Source: JAXGPX01 sp040766745 (GTDB taxonomy: Bacteria > Bacillota > Sulfobacillia > Fermentithermobacillales > Fermentithermobacillaceae). From it: 64,000 bases of DNA. The stretch lies in NCBI GenBank assembly GCA_040766745.1, contig JAXGPX010000008.1:1-64000 (forward strand), given 5' to 3'. A model generated the notes under the pieces. That model was not told where the DNA came from. It did no database searches and saw only the letters and a program-made list of their open reading frames with translations. The translations under genes and the position numbers were made by a program. Below are positions 41,008 to 49,567 of this stretch, in pieces. Position 1 is the first letter of the stretch, and each line of letters opens with the position of its first letter.

Positions 41008-42114
41008 TTGACGCAACGTAGATTGGATATTCTCACCACAGGCGGAACCATAGCATCCAGGACTAAAGGCCCTATGGCAACCGGTGATGAGGTAGCAAAT
41101 GAACTGCATCGCTTCTTTCCAGATGTGGAAATTGGGGTTCGTGAGGTCTGCCGCCTGGGCTCGAGCCAGATAACCACCAATGTTCTATGGGAGATAGGGG
41201 CTGAGGTGAAGAAGTCATTCCTGGATGGAGTAGACGGAGTTATCATAACCCATGGAACAGATACCCTTGAGGAGACAGCTTACTTTTTGGATTTGATTGG
41301 CGGCCCCAATAAACAGGCCCGGGATGTTTCAGCTTCGCCGGAAGTGGAAGACCTACCGGCTTCGCCTGAAGAACCGGTTACGGAAGACTCACCCGAGTCA
41401 GATGAGGAGAGTACATACGGAACGCCAATACGTGTTGAGGAAGTCATATCCAGCGCTGCAGCAAGGGTAGCTTTCGGTCCAACTGTTGTCACCGGTGCGA
41501 TGAGAGGGTTTGATGCGGTTGGTTACGATGGCCTGGCTAATCTGGTTGAATCGTGTCAGGTTGCCTTGGAGCCAGCTTCGGCTGAATACGGGGTTTTGGT
41601 GGTAATGAACGATAGGATTCACCTCGCAAGAGAGGTTACCAAAGTTCATTCATGGCTTCTGGATGCATTTGCGTCGCCTGGCCTGGGGCCTGTGGGTTTT
41701 GTGGGTCAGGAGGGAGTAACTTACACAGTTAAGCCGCCGGTTCGCTCTTATGTAGAATACACTGCTCTGGTCCCTCCTGTGGATCTGATAAAAACGGGAC
41801 TTGCCTCCGGTGACAGGTTGGTTCGCACTCTAGTTGAAGCAGGGACCAGGGGATTGGTTGTTGAGAGTCTGGGACACGGCCATTTGCCTCCGGGAATGGT
41901 TGAAGCCCTTGAAGACGCGGTGAAAGATAATATACCTGTTGTGATTACGACTAGATGTCTGTCGGGAGGGGCTCCTAATCCGGGAACTGTAGATGATTCA
42001 GGATTCGTTACCACAGACCTGAGCGGCCCCAAGGCAAGAATCAAGCTTATGCTTGCGCTTTCTGTGACAAATGATCCTGCTGAAATAGCAAAGATGTTTG
42101 GGCAGTGTCCGTGA
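41008..42114 (+). CDS. L-asparaginase (type I fold) with an acidic insert
   Basis: 368 residues. Catalytic landmarks are TTGGTIASR (nucleophile Thr14) and ITHGTDTLEETAYFL (second Thr and Asp). Towards the end, LVVESLGHGHLPPG and VVITTRCLSGGA are as in asparaginases. Between HGTDTLEE and the next conserved segment (ARVAFGPTVVTGAMRGFDAV), an insert of about 45 residues rich in Glu, Ser, Pro and Asp (ASPEVEDLPASPEEPVTEDS) replaces a normally short loop. The start is TTG with GAGGTGA eight bases before it. No signal peptide, so cytoplasmic. It could equally be a glutaminase-asparaginase or an amidotransferase-linked subunit, but length and motifs fit asparaginase best. Confidence 0.88.
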   Translation: MTQRRLDILTTGGTIASRTKGPMATGDEVANELHRFFPDVEIGVREVCRLGSSQITTNVLWEIGAEVKKSFLDGVDGVIITHGTDTLEETAYFLDLIGGPNKQARDVSASPEVEDLPASPEEPVTEDSPESDEESTYGTPIRVEEVISSAAARVAFGPTVVTGAMRGFDAVGYDGLANLVESCQVALEPASAEYGVLVVMNDRIHLAREVTKVHSWLLDAFASPGLGPVGFVGQEGVTYTVKPPVRSYVEYTALVPPVDLIKTGLASGDRLVRTLVEAGTRGLVVESLGHGHLPPGMVEALEDAVKDNIPVVITTRCLSGGAPNPGTVDDSGFVTTDLSGPKARIKLMLALSVTNDPAEIAKMFGQCP

Positions 42115-42152
42115 TCAACCAGGCGTAACAAAAAAGTCCCATGGCTGCATAT

Positions 42153-44009
42153 TCAAGCATCTTTGGCAGCCAGATCTTGCAGCCGCCTGAGTCTACGATA
42201 CATTGTGGCCCGGCTGATACCCAGGATTCGTGCTGCCCTTTCAACCTGGCCTCTGCCGGAACCTGCCTGTTCCATGGCGTATTGTATGGCTCTTTCTTCC
42301 GAAGTGGCTGCGATTTGTTTTAAGCCTAGTCCCGGTGGGGTGCCTTTGGCCGCCATCCATCTTGCAATGCGCGGAGGCACGCTGGCCATTGATATCACAG
42401 ATGTTTGTTCCATGTTGATCCCGTATTCAATGGCATTTTGCAGTTCCCTGACGTTACCTGGCCAATCATAGGTAAGAAACAGATCCAGCACTTCTTGTGT
42501 GAACCCTTGAATATCTTTCCGGGTTATTTGGGTATACCTGTCCAGGTAATGCCTGAGCAGTGGCAGGATATCCTCCCGGTGTTCTCTCAAAGGAGGGATG
42601 CGAAGAGGTATCACGCTGATCCTGAAGTACAGGTCTTCACGGAATTCTTTTTCACGCATCATCTCTTCAAGGTCATGGTTGGTGGCTGCTATGACCCGGA
42701 TGTCCACTACTCTTTCCCTGGTTGAACCCAGGCGGGTGATGGTGTAATCTTGCAGCACCCTGAGTAATTTCGCCTGAAGGTGCAGAGGCATGTCGCCGAT
42801 TTCGTCAAGCAGGAGGGTTCCCTTGTCGGCCAGTTCGATTTTGCCTGGTTTTCCTTCACGTCCTGCGCCCGTAAAAGCTCCAGGCGCATATCCGAACAGC
42901 TCGCTTTCAAGGAGGCTTTCCGGAATAGCACTGCAGTTTACAGCTACAAATGGCCCTTTACACCGGGGGCTTGCCGAGTGAATTGCCCTTGCCAGGAGGT
43001 CTTTGCCAGTGCCGCTTTCTCCGGTAATAAGGACAGTTGAGTTCCCAAAGGCTACACGCATAGCACCGTATTTGAGGTCTCGTATTGCCCTGCTTGAGCC
43101 GATGATTTCGTCAAAAGACCGGTTTTCTTTCTGCTCGGCCACTGAATAAGCCAGTCCTTGAATCTCTCTTGCGTCTTTTAGCACAATTACGCCGCCGGCA
43201 GGAGCGTCTTTGACTTCGATTGGGAAAATCGAAACGTAGACGTGCTTGTCTTGGCCGGAACCTCTTGACGGAATGAATACTTCCTGATCGACGAAAGGAC
43301 TGTTTGATTCAAGCGCCTGTTCAACCAGATTGCTTCTTAGCAAGCGCATGGCCTGGCGCCCAACAAGGTTGGTGCGGCCGAGAAGGGCAGACGCTTGCTT
43401 GTTGCAATGAGTTATGCACTTAGTTTCGTCGAAGGTAATCACTCCTTCACGCAAGGCCTCTATAGTAGTGGAAAGCTGTACTGTAGTAAGCTCAAGAGCC
43501 TTTCGGGCCCGTCTTTCGGCAACCTTTCCGGCCAAGAGGAATGTCATTTTTCTCAAGAATTCCATGTGGGTTCCCAAGTCGTCGAAGATTACCTGGCGTT
43601 GCTCAGGAGTCAATGCAAAAAGGGCCATTACCCCTACAACCTGCTCATCGATGGAGATTGGGCAGCATATAAGGCCTGTCTCTAAGGTGTCTCCCGTAAG
43701 CGACGCAGGGTCGTATGTAGGATCATCCTGGGGGTTTGGCACAACGTACTCATTTCCTGTTGCGATAACTCTGCCAAACACAAATCCGTCTTCGATCTTG
43801 CCGCCTTCTTCGATCTGCCCGGTGTGTCCGCGGTATGGCCCGGTAGCAGCGATAATCCTGAGATTTGAGTCTATGATCTCGGTCTCTACACTAAGGGCAG
43901 CGGAAACAGCCTCTGCAATCTGCTGGCACGATTCTTTGATCTCCCATAAGTCAGAATGAAGGTTGTGATTACTAACAGTGTTTCTACTAGGAGTATTATC
44001 TGTTGACAA
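42153..44009 (-). CDS. Sigma-54-dependent transcriptional activator (GAF-like, PAS, AAA+, Fis HTH)
   Basis: About 618 residues. From the N-terminus: a sensory domain of about 160 residues with an IIDSNLRIIAATGPYRGHTG pattern, a PAS-like domain (EALREGVITFDETKCITHCN), the AAA+ domain with GESGTGKDLLARAIH, ELFGYAPGAFTGA (the sigma-54 contact loop) and DEIGDMPLHLQAKLLRVLQD, and a Fis-type helix-turn-helix (VERAARILGISRATMYRRL). The start is TTG at 44009: AGGAG is five bases before it, and the frame open to 44168 would run through an operator array. It probably binds that array itself. Its target promoter is not evident; asparaginase and MFS genes are the neighbours. Confidence 0.9.
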   Translation of the reverse strand: MSTDNTPSRNTVSNHNLHSDLWEIKESCQQIAEAVSAALSVETEIIDSNLRIIAATGPYRGHTGQIEEGGKIEDGFVFGRVIATGNEYVVPNPQDDPTYDPASLTGDTLETGLICCPISIDEQVVGVMALFALTPEQRQVIFDDLGTHMEFLRKMTFLLAGKVAERRARKALELTTVQLSTTIEALREGVITFDETKCITHCNKQASALLGRTNLVGRQAMRLLRSNLVEQALESNSPFVDQEVFIPSRGSGQDKHVYVSIFPIEVKDAPAGGVIVLKDAREIQGLAYSVAEQKENRSFDEIIGSSRAIRDLKYGAMRVAFGNSTVLITGESGTGKDLLARAIHSASPRCKGPFVAVNCSAIPESLLESELFGYAPGAFTGAGREGKPGKIELADKGTLLLDEIGDMPLHLQAKLLRVLQDYTITRLGSTRERVVDIRVIAATNHDLEEMMREKEFREDLYFRISVIPLRIPPLREHREDILPLLRHYLDRYTQITRKDIQGFTQEVLDLFLTYDWPGNVRELQNAIEYGINMEQTSVISMASVPPRIARWMAAKGTPPGLGLKQIAATSEERAIQYAMEQAGSGRGQVERAARILGISRATMYRRLRRLQDLAAKDA

Positions 44010-44031
44010 GGAATCTCCTCTCCCTGCAATG

Positions 44032-44088
44032 TGTCTCAAATTTGCCTCAAGTGTCTCAGTTATGAGATACTGTCTCAATAGTGACACA
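44032..44088. promoter_or_regulatory. Three tandem TGTCTCA-N4-TGAGACA-type operator sites
   Basis: TGTCTCA is present at 44032, 44052 and 44071, spaced 20 and 19 bp, so the sites lie on nearly the same face of the helix. Each is followed after four bases by a partly matching inverted half-site: TGCCTCA (poor), TGAGATA (good) and TGACACA (fair). They stand directly before the activator gene's likely start. Enhancer sites for sigma-54 activators are usually such palindromes, so autoregulation or control of a nearby promoter is likely. No convincing minus 24/minus 12 promoter was found close by. Confidence 0.6.
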
Positions 44089-44386
44089 GTCGGCGAGACT
44101 GTGCAAGGCTTTTCGAGGGTTTGGAGTTGCACCAAAAGGCGTTTATCTGCGTTGTCTTCTGCTGGCATGGATCTTGCTTAGAGTATCAATAGAGAGATTC
44201 CAAATTGTTAGAGTCCGAACTGTTTGTTCAAATGCTCACTATGAGTTGTTTTCGAAGTAGGCAAGACTCGAACGGGTTGGATCAAAATTTGTGCGGGGTA
44301 GGCGGGCTTGGCGCAATCCGGTAGTTACGATTGTGTCCACGTTTCTTGGGTGAACTGTTCGTGAGCAGTTCATATGCAATGCGATC

Positions 44387-45844
44387 ATGGTTATGTCCGT
44401 CTGCTACCAGGGAGGTATTTGGGCTTTCTTAGCAAATGATGTAAACGAGGTTAACTTAAGAACTGATTCTCACTATCAGTCTGCGGCGAGCCGAAGTACG
44501 GTAAAGAAATTGTTCCTTGTGGAAGGGTTCTTTTATGCGGCTGCTCTTGCGTTATTCGATGCCACAAGTGTAGTGGCCATGTTCCTTAGCACACTGGGTG
44601 CTTCTGCTTGGCAGATTGGATTGGTATCAGCTATCAAGCAGGTGGGAGTCCATGCGCCGCAGGTGTTTGTTGCTACCCGGTTTAATAAGAGGTTAAGCGG
44701 CCTTCTCGTGAAATTTGTCTCCTTTCAGTGGTTGGCCACGGTCCTTATGGCTTTGTCCCCAGTGGTGGCTCATTTTCTAGGCGCCGGGCCGGCGTTTGTA
44801 TGTTTTATGCTTGGATGGACCTGTTTTTCCTTTGGCGAAGGGGCTTATTTTGTCCCCTGGTCAGAGGCTGTGGCTTCCACTGTGGGCCGAAGATGCGGGA
44901 AGTTTCTTGGTGTGTACGGACTGGTTGAGAGTTTGGGGACTCTGTTTGCCGGGATGATTGTGTATATGGGCGCCAGGGCCGGTATCATGGGTAATAGCTA
45001 TGGGTACCTGGGGATTTTTGGCTTAGGTTCAATAGGGCTAATGGTTACGGTTCCGGTGCTAGTACGTGTAGAGCACTACGATGATCTTGCACGGCTTGGC
45101 AGAAGGCGGAGGCTTGACATGCCGGCTCAGGTACCGGCAGGGATGCATGCTCGGGTGTCTTCACAGGTTCTGGAGCAGATTACACCGGGGCGGGACCTGG
45201 AAGACGACACAGACAATTCTGTTGATGCGTCATCTAGCAGAGTCAACCCCTTTGAGACTTTCAGGAGAGTTCTGGCAGCGTCTGGCCGAGGATTTCGGGC
45301 GTTTGTAGGGGCGCAGCTCCTTTCTATGGTTGTCTATTCGATATCGCCTTTCATTCTTCTCTATGGATGCAATGAACTTGGCTTAACTACCGGGGCCTCA
45401 AGTCTGATTGTATGGGCCGAGATGGCAGGAATCTCAGCTGGGAGCATTCTAGCCGGGCGCCTTTCATCCCGGTCTGGCGGCAGCGCAGTCGTGAAACTCA
45501 GCTGTGTTGCTTCTGCCGCCGTACCGCTGTTGGCGCTGCTGTCAGGTGTCATGCAAAACGGGGTACCAACGGAATTCGGCGTGATCTCAGTGATGGCGTC
45601 AATGCTGTGTCTCGGAATGTTTCACGGGTCGTCTTGGGTAAGTTGTACCGGGTATATAGTTGAAAGAATCAACGAAGAAGATAGGCCAATGATCATTGCA
45701 CTGCTGAATTCAATGATGCTCCCGTTTTTGTGTTTGAGCCCTATCGGCGGGCTGGCGGTTAAGCAGGTTGGGTATATGCCCGTGTTTGCGGCTGCTTTGG
45801 TTCCGTGTTTGGCATCGGCGGTGCTTGCATTCAAAGTGGATTAG
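44387..45844 (+). CDS. Major facilitator superfamily (MFS) membrane protein
   Basis: 485 residues with about twelve hydrophobic spans in two halves. The first half contains FLVEGFFYAAALALFDATSVV and PQVFVATRFNKRLSGLLVK, where the charged loop after span 2 matches the MFS signature position. A central cytoplasmic loop of about 70 residues (residues 220-290) includes Ser/Asp/Glu-rich filler (DLEDDTDNSVDASSS). The second half starts at FRAFVGAQLLSMVVYSISPF. The start is uncertain: the ATG at 44387 has no ribosome binding site, while a GGGAGG at 44409 has no in-frame start codon after it. Substrate unknown. Confidence 0.75.
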   Translation: MVMSVCYQGGIWAFLANDVNEVNLRTDSHYQSAASRSTVKKLFLVEGFFYAAALALFDATSVVAMFLSTLGASAWQIGLVSAIKQVGVHAPQVFVATRFNKRLSGLLVKFVSFQWLATVLMALSPVVAHFLGAGPAFVCFMLGWTCFSFGEGAYFVPWSEAVASTVGRRCGKFLGVYGLVESLGTLFAGMIVYMGARAGIMGNSYGYLGIFGLGSIGLMVTVPVLVRVEHYDDLARLGRRRRLDMPAQVPAGMHARVSSQVLEQITPGRDLEDDTDNSVDASSSRVNPFETFRRVLAASGRGFRAFVGAQLLSMVVYSISPFILLYGCNELGLTTGASSLIVWAEMAGISAGSILAGRLSSRSGGSAVVKLSCVASAAVPLLALLSGVMQNGVPTEFGVISVMASMLCLGMFHGSSWVSCTGYIVERINEEDRPMIIALLNSMMLPFLCLSPIGGLAVKQVGYMPVFAAALVPCLASAVLAFKVD

Positions 45845-45967
45845 ATTCCTATTCTGTGTTTCTTACAGAGTAAACATAAGTCGTGTTGCTGGATTCCACC
45901 GTTTGTCAAAATTTGTGACGACTCAACAGGATATCTGTAAGTTATGGATACAACTACGTGCAAACCC

Positions 45968-46014
45968 CGTAGCTATAGCTACGGCAAAGCCATTAACTCG
46001 TAGCCATAGCTACG
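45968..46014. promoter_or_regulatory. Two 16-bp palindromes 31 bp apart
   Basis: CGTAGCTATAGCTACG (45968-45983) is a perfect palindrome. CGTAGCCATAGCTACG (45999-46014) differs at one base. Their starts are 31 bp apart, about three helical turns. They lie in the 470-bp gap between the MFS gene and the PlsY homologue. This is the typical look of a pair of sites for a dimeric DNA-binding protein. Confidence 0.6.
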
Positions 46015-46155
46015 ATTACATAATGTCGGCCTCGAAAACGATGAATAAACCTGGCAATCCTACTTCAAAAGGCAATTTTCCTCGCTAATCTGTGCAATAT
46101 GTCGGGCGCTGTTATGCCACAGTATCTGGATGTCTTTTGTGGGTTCATGGGATTG

Positions 46156-46218
46156 AGCAGGAGATCTCTGTTGCGGGGCTGGATTTGGACGCAACGAGGT
46201 AGGGCGGGATCTCCTGCT
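46156..46218. repeat. Long interrupted inverted repeat
   Basis: AGCAGGAGATC (46156-46166) pairs with GATCTCCTGCT (46208-46218). Inside the loop, GTTGCG (46170-46175) pairs with CGCAAC (46190-46195). The words ACAGTATCTGGATG (about 46111) and ACAGTATCCTGAGG (about 46220) flank it. It could form a cruciform or an RNA stem in the leader of the PlsY-like gene, or it may be a small non-autonomous element. The remaining gap shows no gene. Confidence 0.45.
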
Positions 46219-46317
46219 ACAGTATCCTGAGGTAACCTGGTCATATGAGGACAATTCGATCCATATTATGATGGCGGTGCTCTCTGGGTTTGCGTACTCT
46301 ATAGATGAGGTGGTTAT

Positions 46318-46884
46318 ATGGGTACGGGCGTCATGGTAGTCACAGGCGGGTACCTGCTTGGCTCCATTTTGCCGGCAGTGTGGTTTGTGAGGTGCAGGAC
46401 AGGCAAGATGCCCTGGGAGATGGGGGACAATCCAGGTACTGCCGGTGTATGGAGATTGGCAGGGCCGGGGTATGCGATTTTCACCGGTGTTTTCGACATA
46501 GCAAAAGGGATAGTGCCTCTGGCTATTGCCCGAGGTTTGGGCTTGGAAGGATTGTGGCTCACGGCCTCTGCTTGCGCTCCTGTAATCGGGCACAACTGGC
46601 CTGTGTTTCACCGGTTTCGGGGCGGCAGGGGCCTTGCCACTGCAAGCGGGGCTCTTCTGTATATCGCGTGGAATGAGATGCTTCCCGCCTACCTATTCGG
46701 AATCCTGGCTGCATACCGGAAAAAGTGGGCTCCCATGGCCGGTGTCGTGGCTTTTCCGGTAGGGATGGCTTTGATGTTTGTTCGATCTGTGGACAGACAA
46801 CGGATTCTTGCAGCATTGTGTGTGATGCTTGTGGTGCTCTTACGGCAGGTGCCATGGTTAGTGGAGAAGATCGGCGAGAGGTAG
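46318..46884 (+). CDS. PlsY-like glycerol-3-phosphate acyltransferase family membrane protein
   Basis: 188 residues with about five spans. Family landmarks: GGYLLGSILPAVWFV (first span), the first loop GDNPGTAGVWRLAGP in place of the usual GSGNxGATNVxR, VFDIAKGIVPLAIAR, and IGHNWPVFHRFRGGRGLAT, which matches the conserved PlsY motif with the GGKG-type turn. PlsY moves acyl groups from acyl-phosphate to glycerol-3-phosphate in phospholipid synthesis. The first loop is altered (GDNPGTAGVWR), so it may be a paralogue with another acceptor instead of the housekeeping enzyme. GAGGTGG precedes the ATG. Confidence 0.75.
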   Translation: MGTGVMVVTGGYLLGSILPAVWFVRCRTGKMPWEMGDNPGTAGVWRLAGPGYAIFTGVFDIAKGIVPLAIARGLGLEGLWLTASACAPVIGHNWPVFHRFRGGRGLATASGALLYIAWNEMLPAYLFGILAAYRKKWAPMAGVVAFPVGMALMFVRSVDRQRILAALCVMLVVLLRQVPWLVEKIGER

Positions 46885-46962
46885 GAGAAATCGGCGAACT
46901 GTAGAACTACATTAACATGACTACAACATGATCCTCCAAAGGAAAGGAATGCACTAAGAACC

Positions 46963-47331
46963 TTGGGCAAGGCACATATCTATTGCATGCTCGGACAGAC
47001 TGTTACAGTCACAGTTGACCGGCCCCTCGGCAGCGTTCATCCGGAACACAAGGGACTGCGTTATCCTGTGAATTACGGCTATGTACAAGGTGTTGTTGCT
47101 CAAGATGGCGAAGAACAGGATGCATATATCTTGGGTGTAGGCGAGCCGGTTAACGAGTTTTCAGGAAAGGTAATCGCCGTCATCCACCGCAAAGACGATG
47201 TTGAAGACAAACTCGTGGTTGTCCCTGACGGCGTGGACATGACTAAAGATGAGATTCGCAAAGCTGTATGGTTTACAGAGCAGTATTTTGACATCGAAAT
47301 AGTGAGTTCCATCGGGGGAGTAATTAAATGA
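46963..47331 (+). CDS. Short inorganic pyrophosphatase-like protein
   Basis: 122 residues. The core RYPVNYGYVQGVVAQDGEEQ, then DAYILG, resembles the family I inorganic pyrophosphatase region Y-P-x-N-Y-G-x-x-P...DGDPxDVLV, with the Asp/Glu cluster (DGEEQDA) at the metal site, followed by VIAVIHRKDDVEDKLVVVP. The full PPase is about 175 residues, so this is a short relative, possibly with a different phosphate-ester substrate. The start is TTG at 46963; an ATG at 46987 is an alternative. The stop overlaps the MoxR gene (ATGA), which makes it the first gene of that operon. Confidence 0.7.
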   Translation: MGKAHIYCMLGQTVTVTVDRPLGSVHPEHKGLRYPVNYGYVQGVVAQDGEEQDAYILGVGEPVNEFSGKVIAVIHRKDDVEDKLVVVPDGVDMTKDEIRKAVWFTEQYFDIEIVSSIGGVIK

Positions 47332-48317
47332 AGGACATAATGGACGAAATCGCCGCAATAAGGTCTTCTATGGCCCAGGTCATTGTAGGCAAATCAGAGG
47401 TAATCGACCTTCTTCTTACTGTATTTTTGTCTGAGGGCCACGCCCTTATCGAGGATGTCCCTGGAGTCGGCAAGACCCTTCTGGCCAAAACGTTTGCCCG
47501 GTGCATGGGCCTTGTTTTCAGAAGAATCCAGTTCACTCCCGACCTGCTGCCTGCAGATGTAACCGGTACAAGTGTGTTCAACCAAAAGACCCTTGATTTC
47601 GAGTTCAGGCCCGGCCCGGTGTTTTCCGACATTGTCCTCGCTGACGAGATTAACAGGGCAACGCCGAGGACCCAGTCGAGCCTTCTTGAGTGTATGGAGG
47701 AACGGCAGGTAACAGTTGACGGAAGCACTTATCCGCTGTCTGGCGATTTCATGGTGCTTGCAACCCAAAACCCTGTTGAACTCAGCGGTACTTTCCCTCT
47801 GCCTGAGGCTCAGATGGACAGATTTCTTATGAGGATCCGGATAGGATACCCCTCTAAAGAGGAAGAGCAGGAGATAGTATTGCGGTTCGAGAAAGGGGCC
47901 CACGTTTTGCCTGAGATCGAATCCGTTGGTGCCGCGAGAATCGCTGTGCTGAAGGCCAGGGCCAAGGAGGTTTATCTTTCCAGGGAGATAGTAGATTACA
48001 TTGCCGAGATAACACGGCAGACCCGTAGGATGCAGATAGTTGAGCTAGGCGTGAGCCCGAGGGCAACCCTTGCTTTGGCCAGGGCCTGCAAGAGCTATGC
48101 CCTCGTTCAGGGCAGGTCTTATGTTATCCCAGACGATGTCAAACATCTTGCAGTCCCGGTTCTTTCCCACAGGCTCATGGTGTCACAGGATATGTTTTAC
48201 CGCGGAAAATCCCAGGATGACCTCATTCAAGAGGTTCTTGACATGGTAACAGTGCCGGTAGGGACGTCTACAGGGACGCCTGTAGGGGGTGGCCAGGAAG
48301 AGGAACTGACACAATGA
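47328..48317 (+). CDS. MoxR family AAA+ ATPase
   Basis: 329 residues of a MoxR-type AAA+ ATPase, thought to act as a chaperone with its DUF58 partner. It has Walker A EDVPGVGKTLLAKTF, Walker B DIVLADEINRATPRTQSSLLE, sensor motif LATQNPVE with the EGTFPLPEAQ-like FPLPEAQMDRFLMRI, and a C-terminal lid (YRGKSQDDLIQEVL). It overlaps the pyrophosphatase-like gene and the DUF58 gene by four bases each (ATGA), so the operon is coupled. Firm family call; the process served (often membrane stress or assembly of a metal or protease complex) is not known here. Confidence 0.95.
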   Translation: MKDIMDEIAAIRSSMAQVIVGKSEVIDLLLTVFLSEGHALIEDVPGVGKTLLAKTFARCMGLVFRRIQFTPDLLPADVTGTSVFNQKTLDFEFRPGPVFSDIVLADEINRATPRTQSSLLECMEERQVTVDGSTYPLSGDFMVLATQNPVELSGTFPLPEAQMDRFLMRIRIGYPSKEEEQEIVLRFEKGAHVLPEIESVGAARIAVLKARAKEVYLSREIVDYIAEITRQTRRMQIVELGVSPRATLALARACKSYALVQGRSYVIPDDVKHLAVPVLSHRLMVSQDMFYRGKSQDDLIQEVLDMVTVPVGTSTGTPVGGGQEEELTQ

Positions 48318-49567
48318 CCACCAGGGCCATTGCTACAGTAGGTGCAGTAATGCTTGCCGTAGGAGTCATAGCCAGGATGGGCTACGCTTCTATAGGAGGA
48401 GCCTACCTTCTGGCAGCAAGCGCCATAGGTTGGTGGTACTCCCGTGCCTGCTTGAAGCATGTCCAATATATCCGTGATTTCGAAAGAACCAGGGCGTTTT
48501 TGGGTGATTCAATCAGACTCAAGGTGTCGATAGAAAACCGCAAACCTTTGCCTGTCATGGCCCTAACTTGCGCAGACGAAGTCCCTGATAAAGATGGCGT
48601 TGAGTCGCTGCCCCTGGCACCATACTACAAAACCGGGCGGGCAATTTTGAAGAACGATGTTTATGTCGGAAGCTTTCAGCGTGTTGAAAGGGAGTTCAAG
48701 TTAGATTGCGTGTCCAGGGGCGCCTTTCGATTTGGGCCCGTGTCGTTAAGAGCCACTGATCCCATGGGCATGGAGGAAACCAAGGTGGTTGTGGATACTG
48801 TGGACACACTGGTGGTATACCCCCGGCTCTTGCGTGTGGCAGGATTGGATCTGCTCCGAAAGGATCCTACAGGCGGAATACCCGATCGTGGCTGGATAAA
48901 CCCGGATCCAATGCAGATAGTCGGTATCAGGCCATATTATCCCGGTACCCCCCTTAACCAGGTAGCGTGGAAAGCAACGGCAAAATCAGCTTCCCTCAAA
49001 GCCAAAATGACCTTACCCGGTTTTCACTCTCAAGTAATGGTGGCCCTAAACCTGAACACAGGACAGCATGTGTGGGACGGAATAGATAAAAACTCCCTGG
49101 AGTCTGTTGTGTGTATCTGTGCTTCTGTTTGCAATGAACTCCTTAGCAGTGGAATCCCGTTCGGTTTTGCTTCGAATTTTCCCGGAAAGAAGGCGCACAG
49201 GCACCTGTTCATGGCTCCCGGCCTTTCAAACGGACATTTCCGTGCGGTTCTGGAATACCTGGCAACAGTGTTTATGCCGTGGGGCCGGTTCAGCGAAACC
49301 CTGGCTGAAATAGCCAGTAAGATGCCGGTAAGCACTGAGGTATTAGCAGTTATGCCTAATCCGTCCCTAGAAGACTGGGTTCAACTCAAGAGGCTCCAGT
49401 CTCGCGGGCACAGGATATCAGCAATTGTGTTGAAAATATCTCCTGAGCATAGTGACTTTTGTAACTCTATCCCGGTTTACAGGCCTTTAGCCCCGGTAGA
49501 CTGGCGTTCCGGGGAGGTGATCCGGCTTGAAAGATTGGTTCCAGAGGGCGCTTCTGTCTCTGTCTGA
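48314..49567 (+). CDS. DUF58 domain protein
   Basis: 417 residues. Two N-terminal membrane spans (about residues 1-45) are followed by a beta-rich part and the DUF58 core (PTGGIPDRGWINPDPMQIVG, then IRPYYPGTPLNQVAWKATAK), which is related to von Willebrand A domains. DUF58 proteins are standard partners of MoxR ATPases. It starts inside the MoxR stop (ATGA) and overlaps the following gene by 41 bases. The domain after residue 200 probably faces the cytoplasm. Role unknown beyond the MoxR pairing. Confidence 0.9.
   Translation: MTTRAIATVGAVMLAVGVIARMGYASIGGAYLLAASAIGWWYSRACLKHVQYIRDFERTRAFLGDSIRLKVSIENRKPLPVMALTCADEVPDKDGVESLPLAPYYKTGRAILKNDVYVGSFQRVEREFKLDCVSRGAFRFGPVSLRATDPMGMEETKVVVDTVDTLVVYPRLLRVAGLDLLRKDPTGGIPDRGWINPDPMQIVGIRPYYPGTPLNQVAWKATAKSASLKAKMTLPGFHSQVMVALNLNTGQHVWDGIDKNSLESVVCICASVCNELLSSGIPFGFASNFPGKKAHRHLFMAPGLSNGHFRAVLEYLATVFMPWGRFSETLAEIASKMPVSTEVLAVMPNPSLEDWVQLKRLQSRGHRISAIVLKISPEHSDFCNSIPVYRPLAPVDWRSGEVIRLERLVPEGASVSV

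Noticed and set aside
42161..42182. Sigma-54 promoter (TTGGCAG...TTGCAG)
   Set aside because: The GG to GC distance is two bases too long and the site lies inside the coding end of the activator gene.
46060..46611. 183-codon minus-strand frame
   Set aside because: Overlaps the PlsY-like gene in the opposite direction, and the composition is that of a shadow frame.
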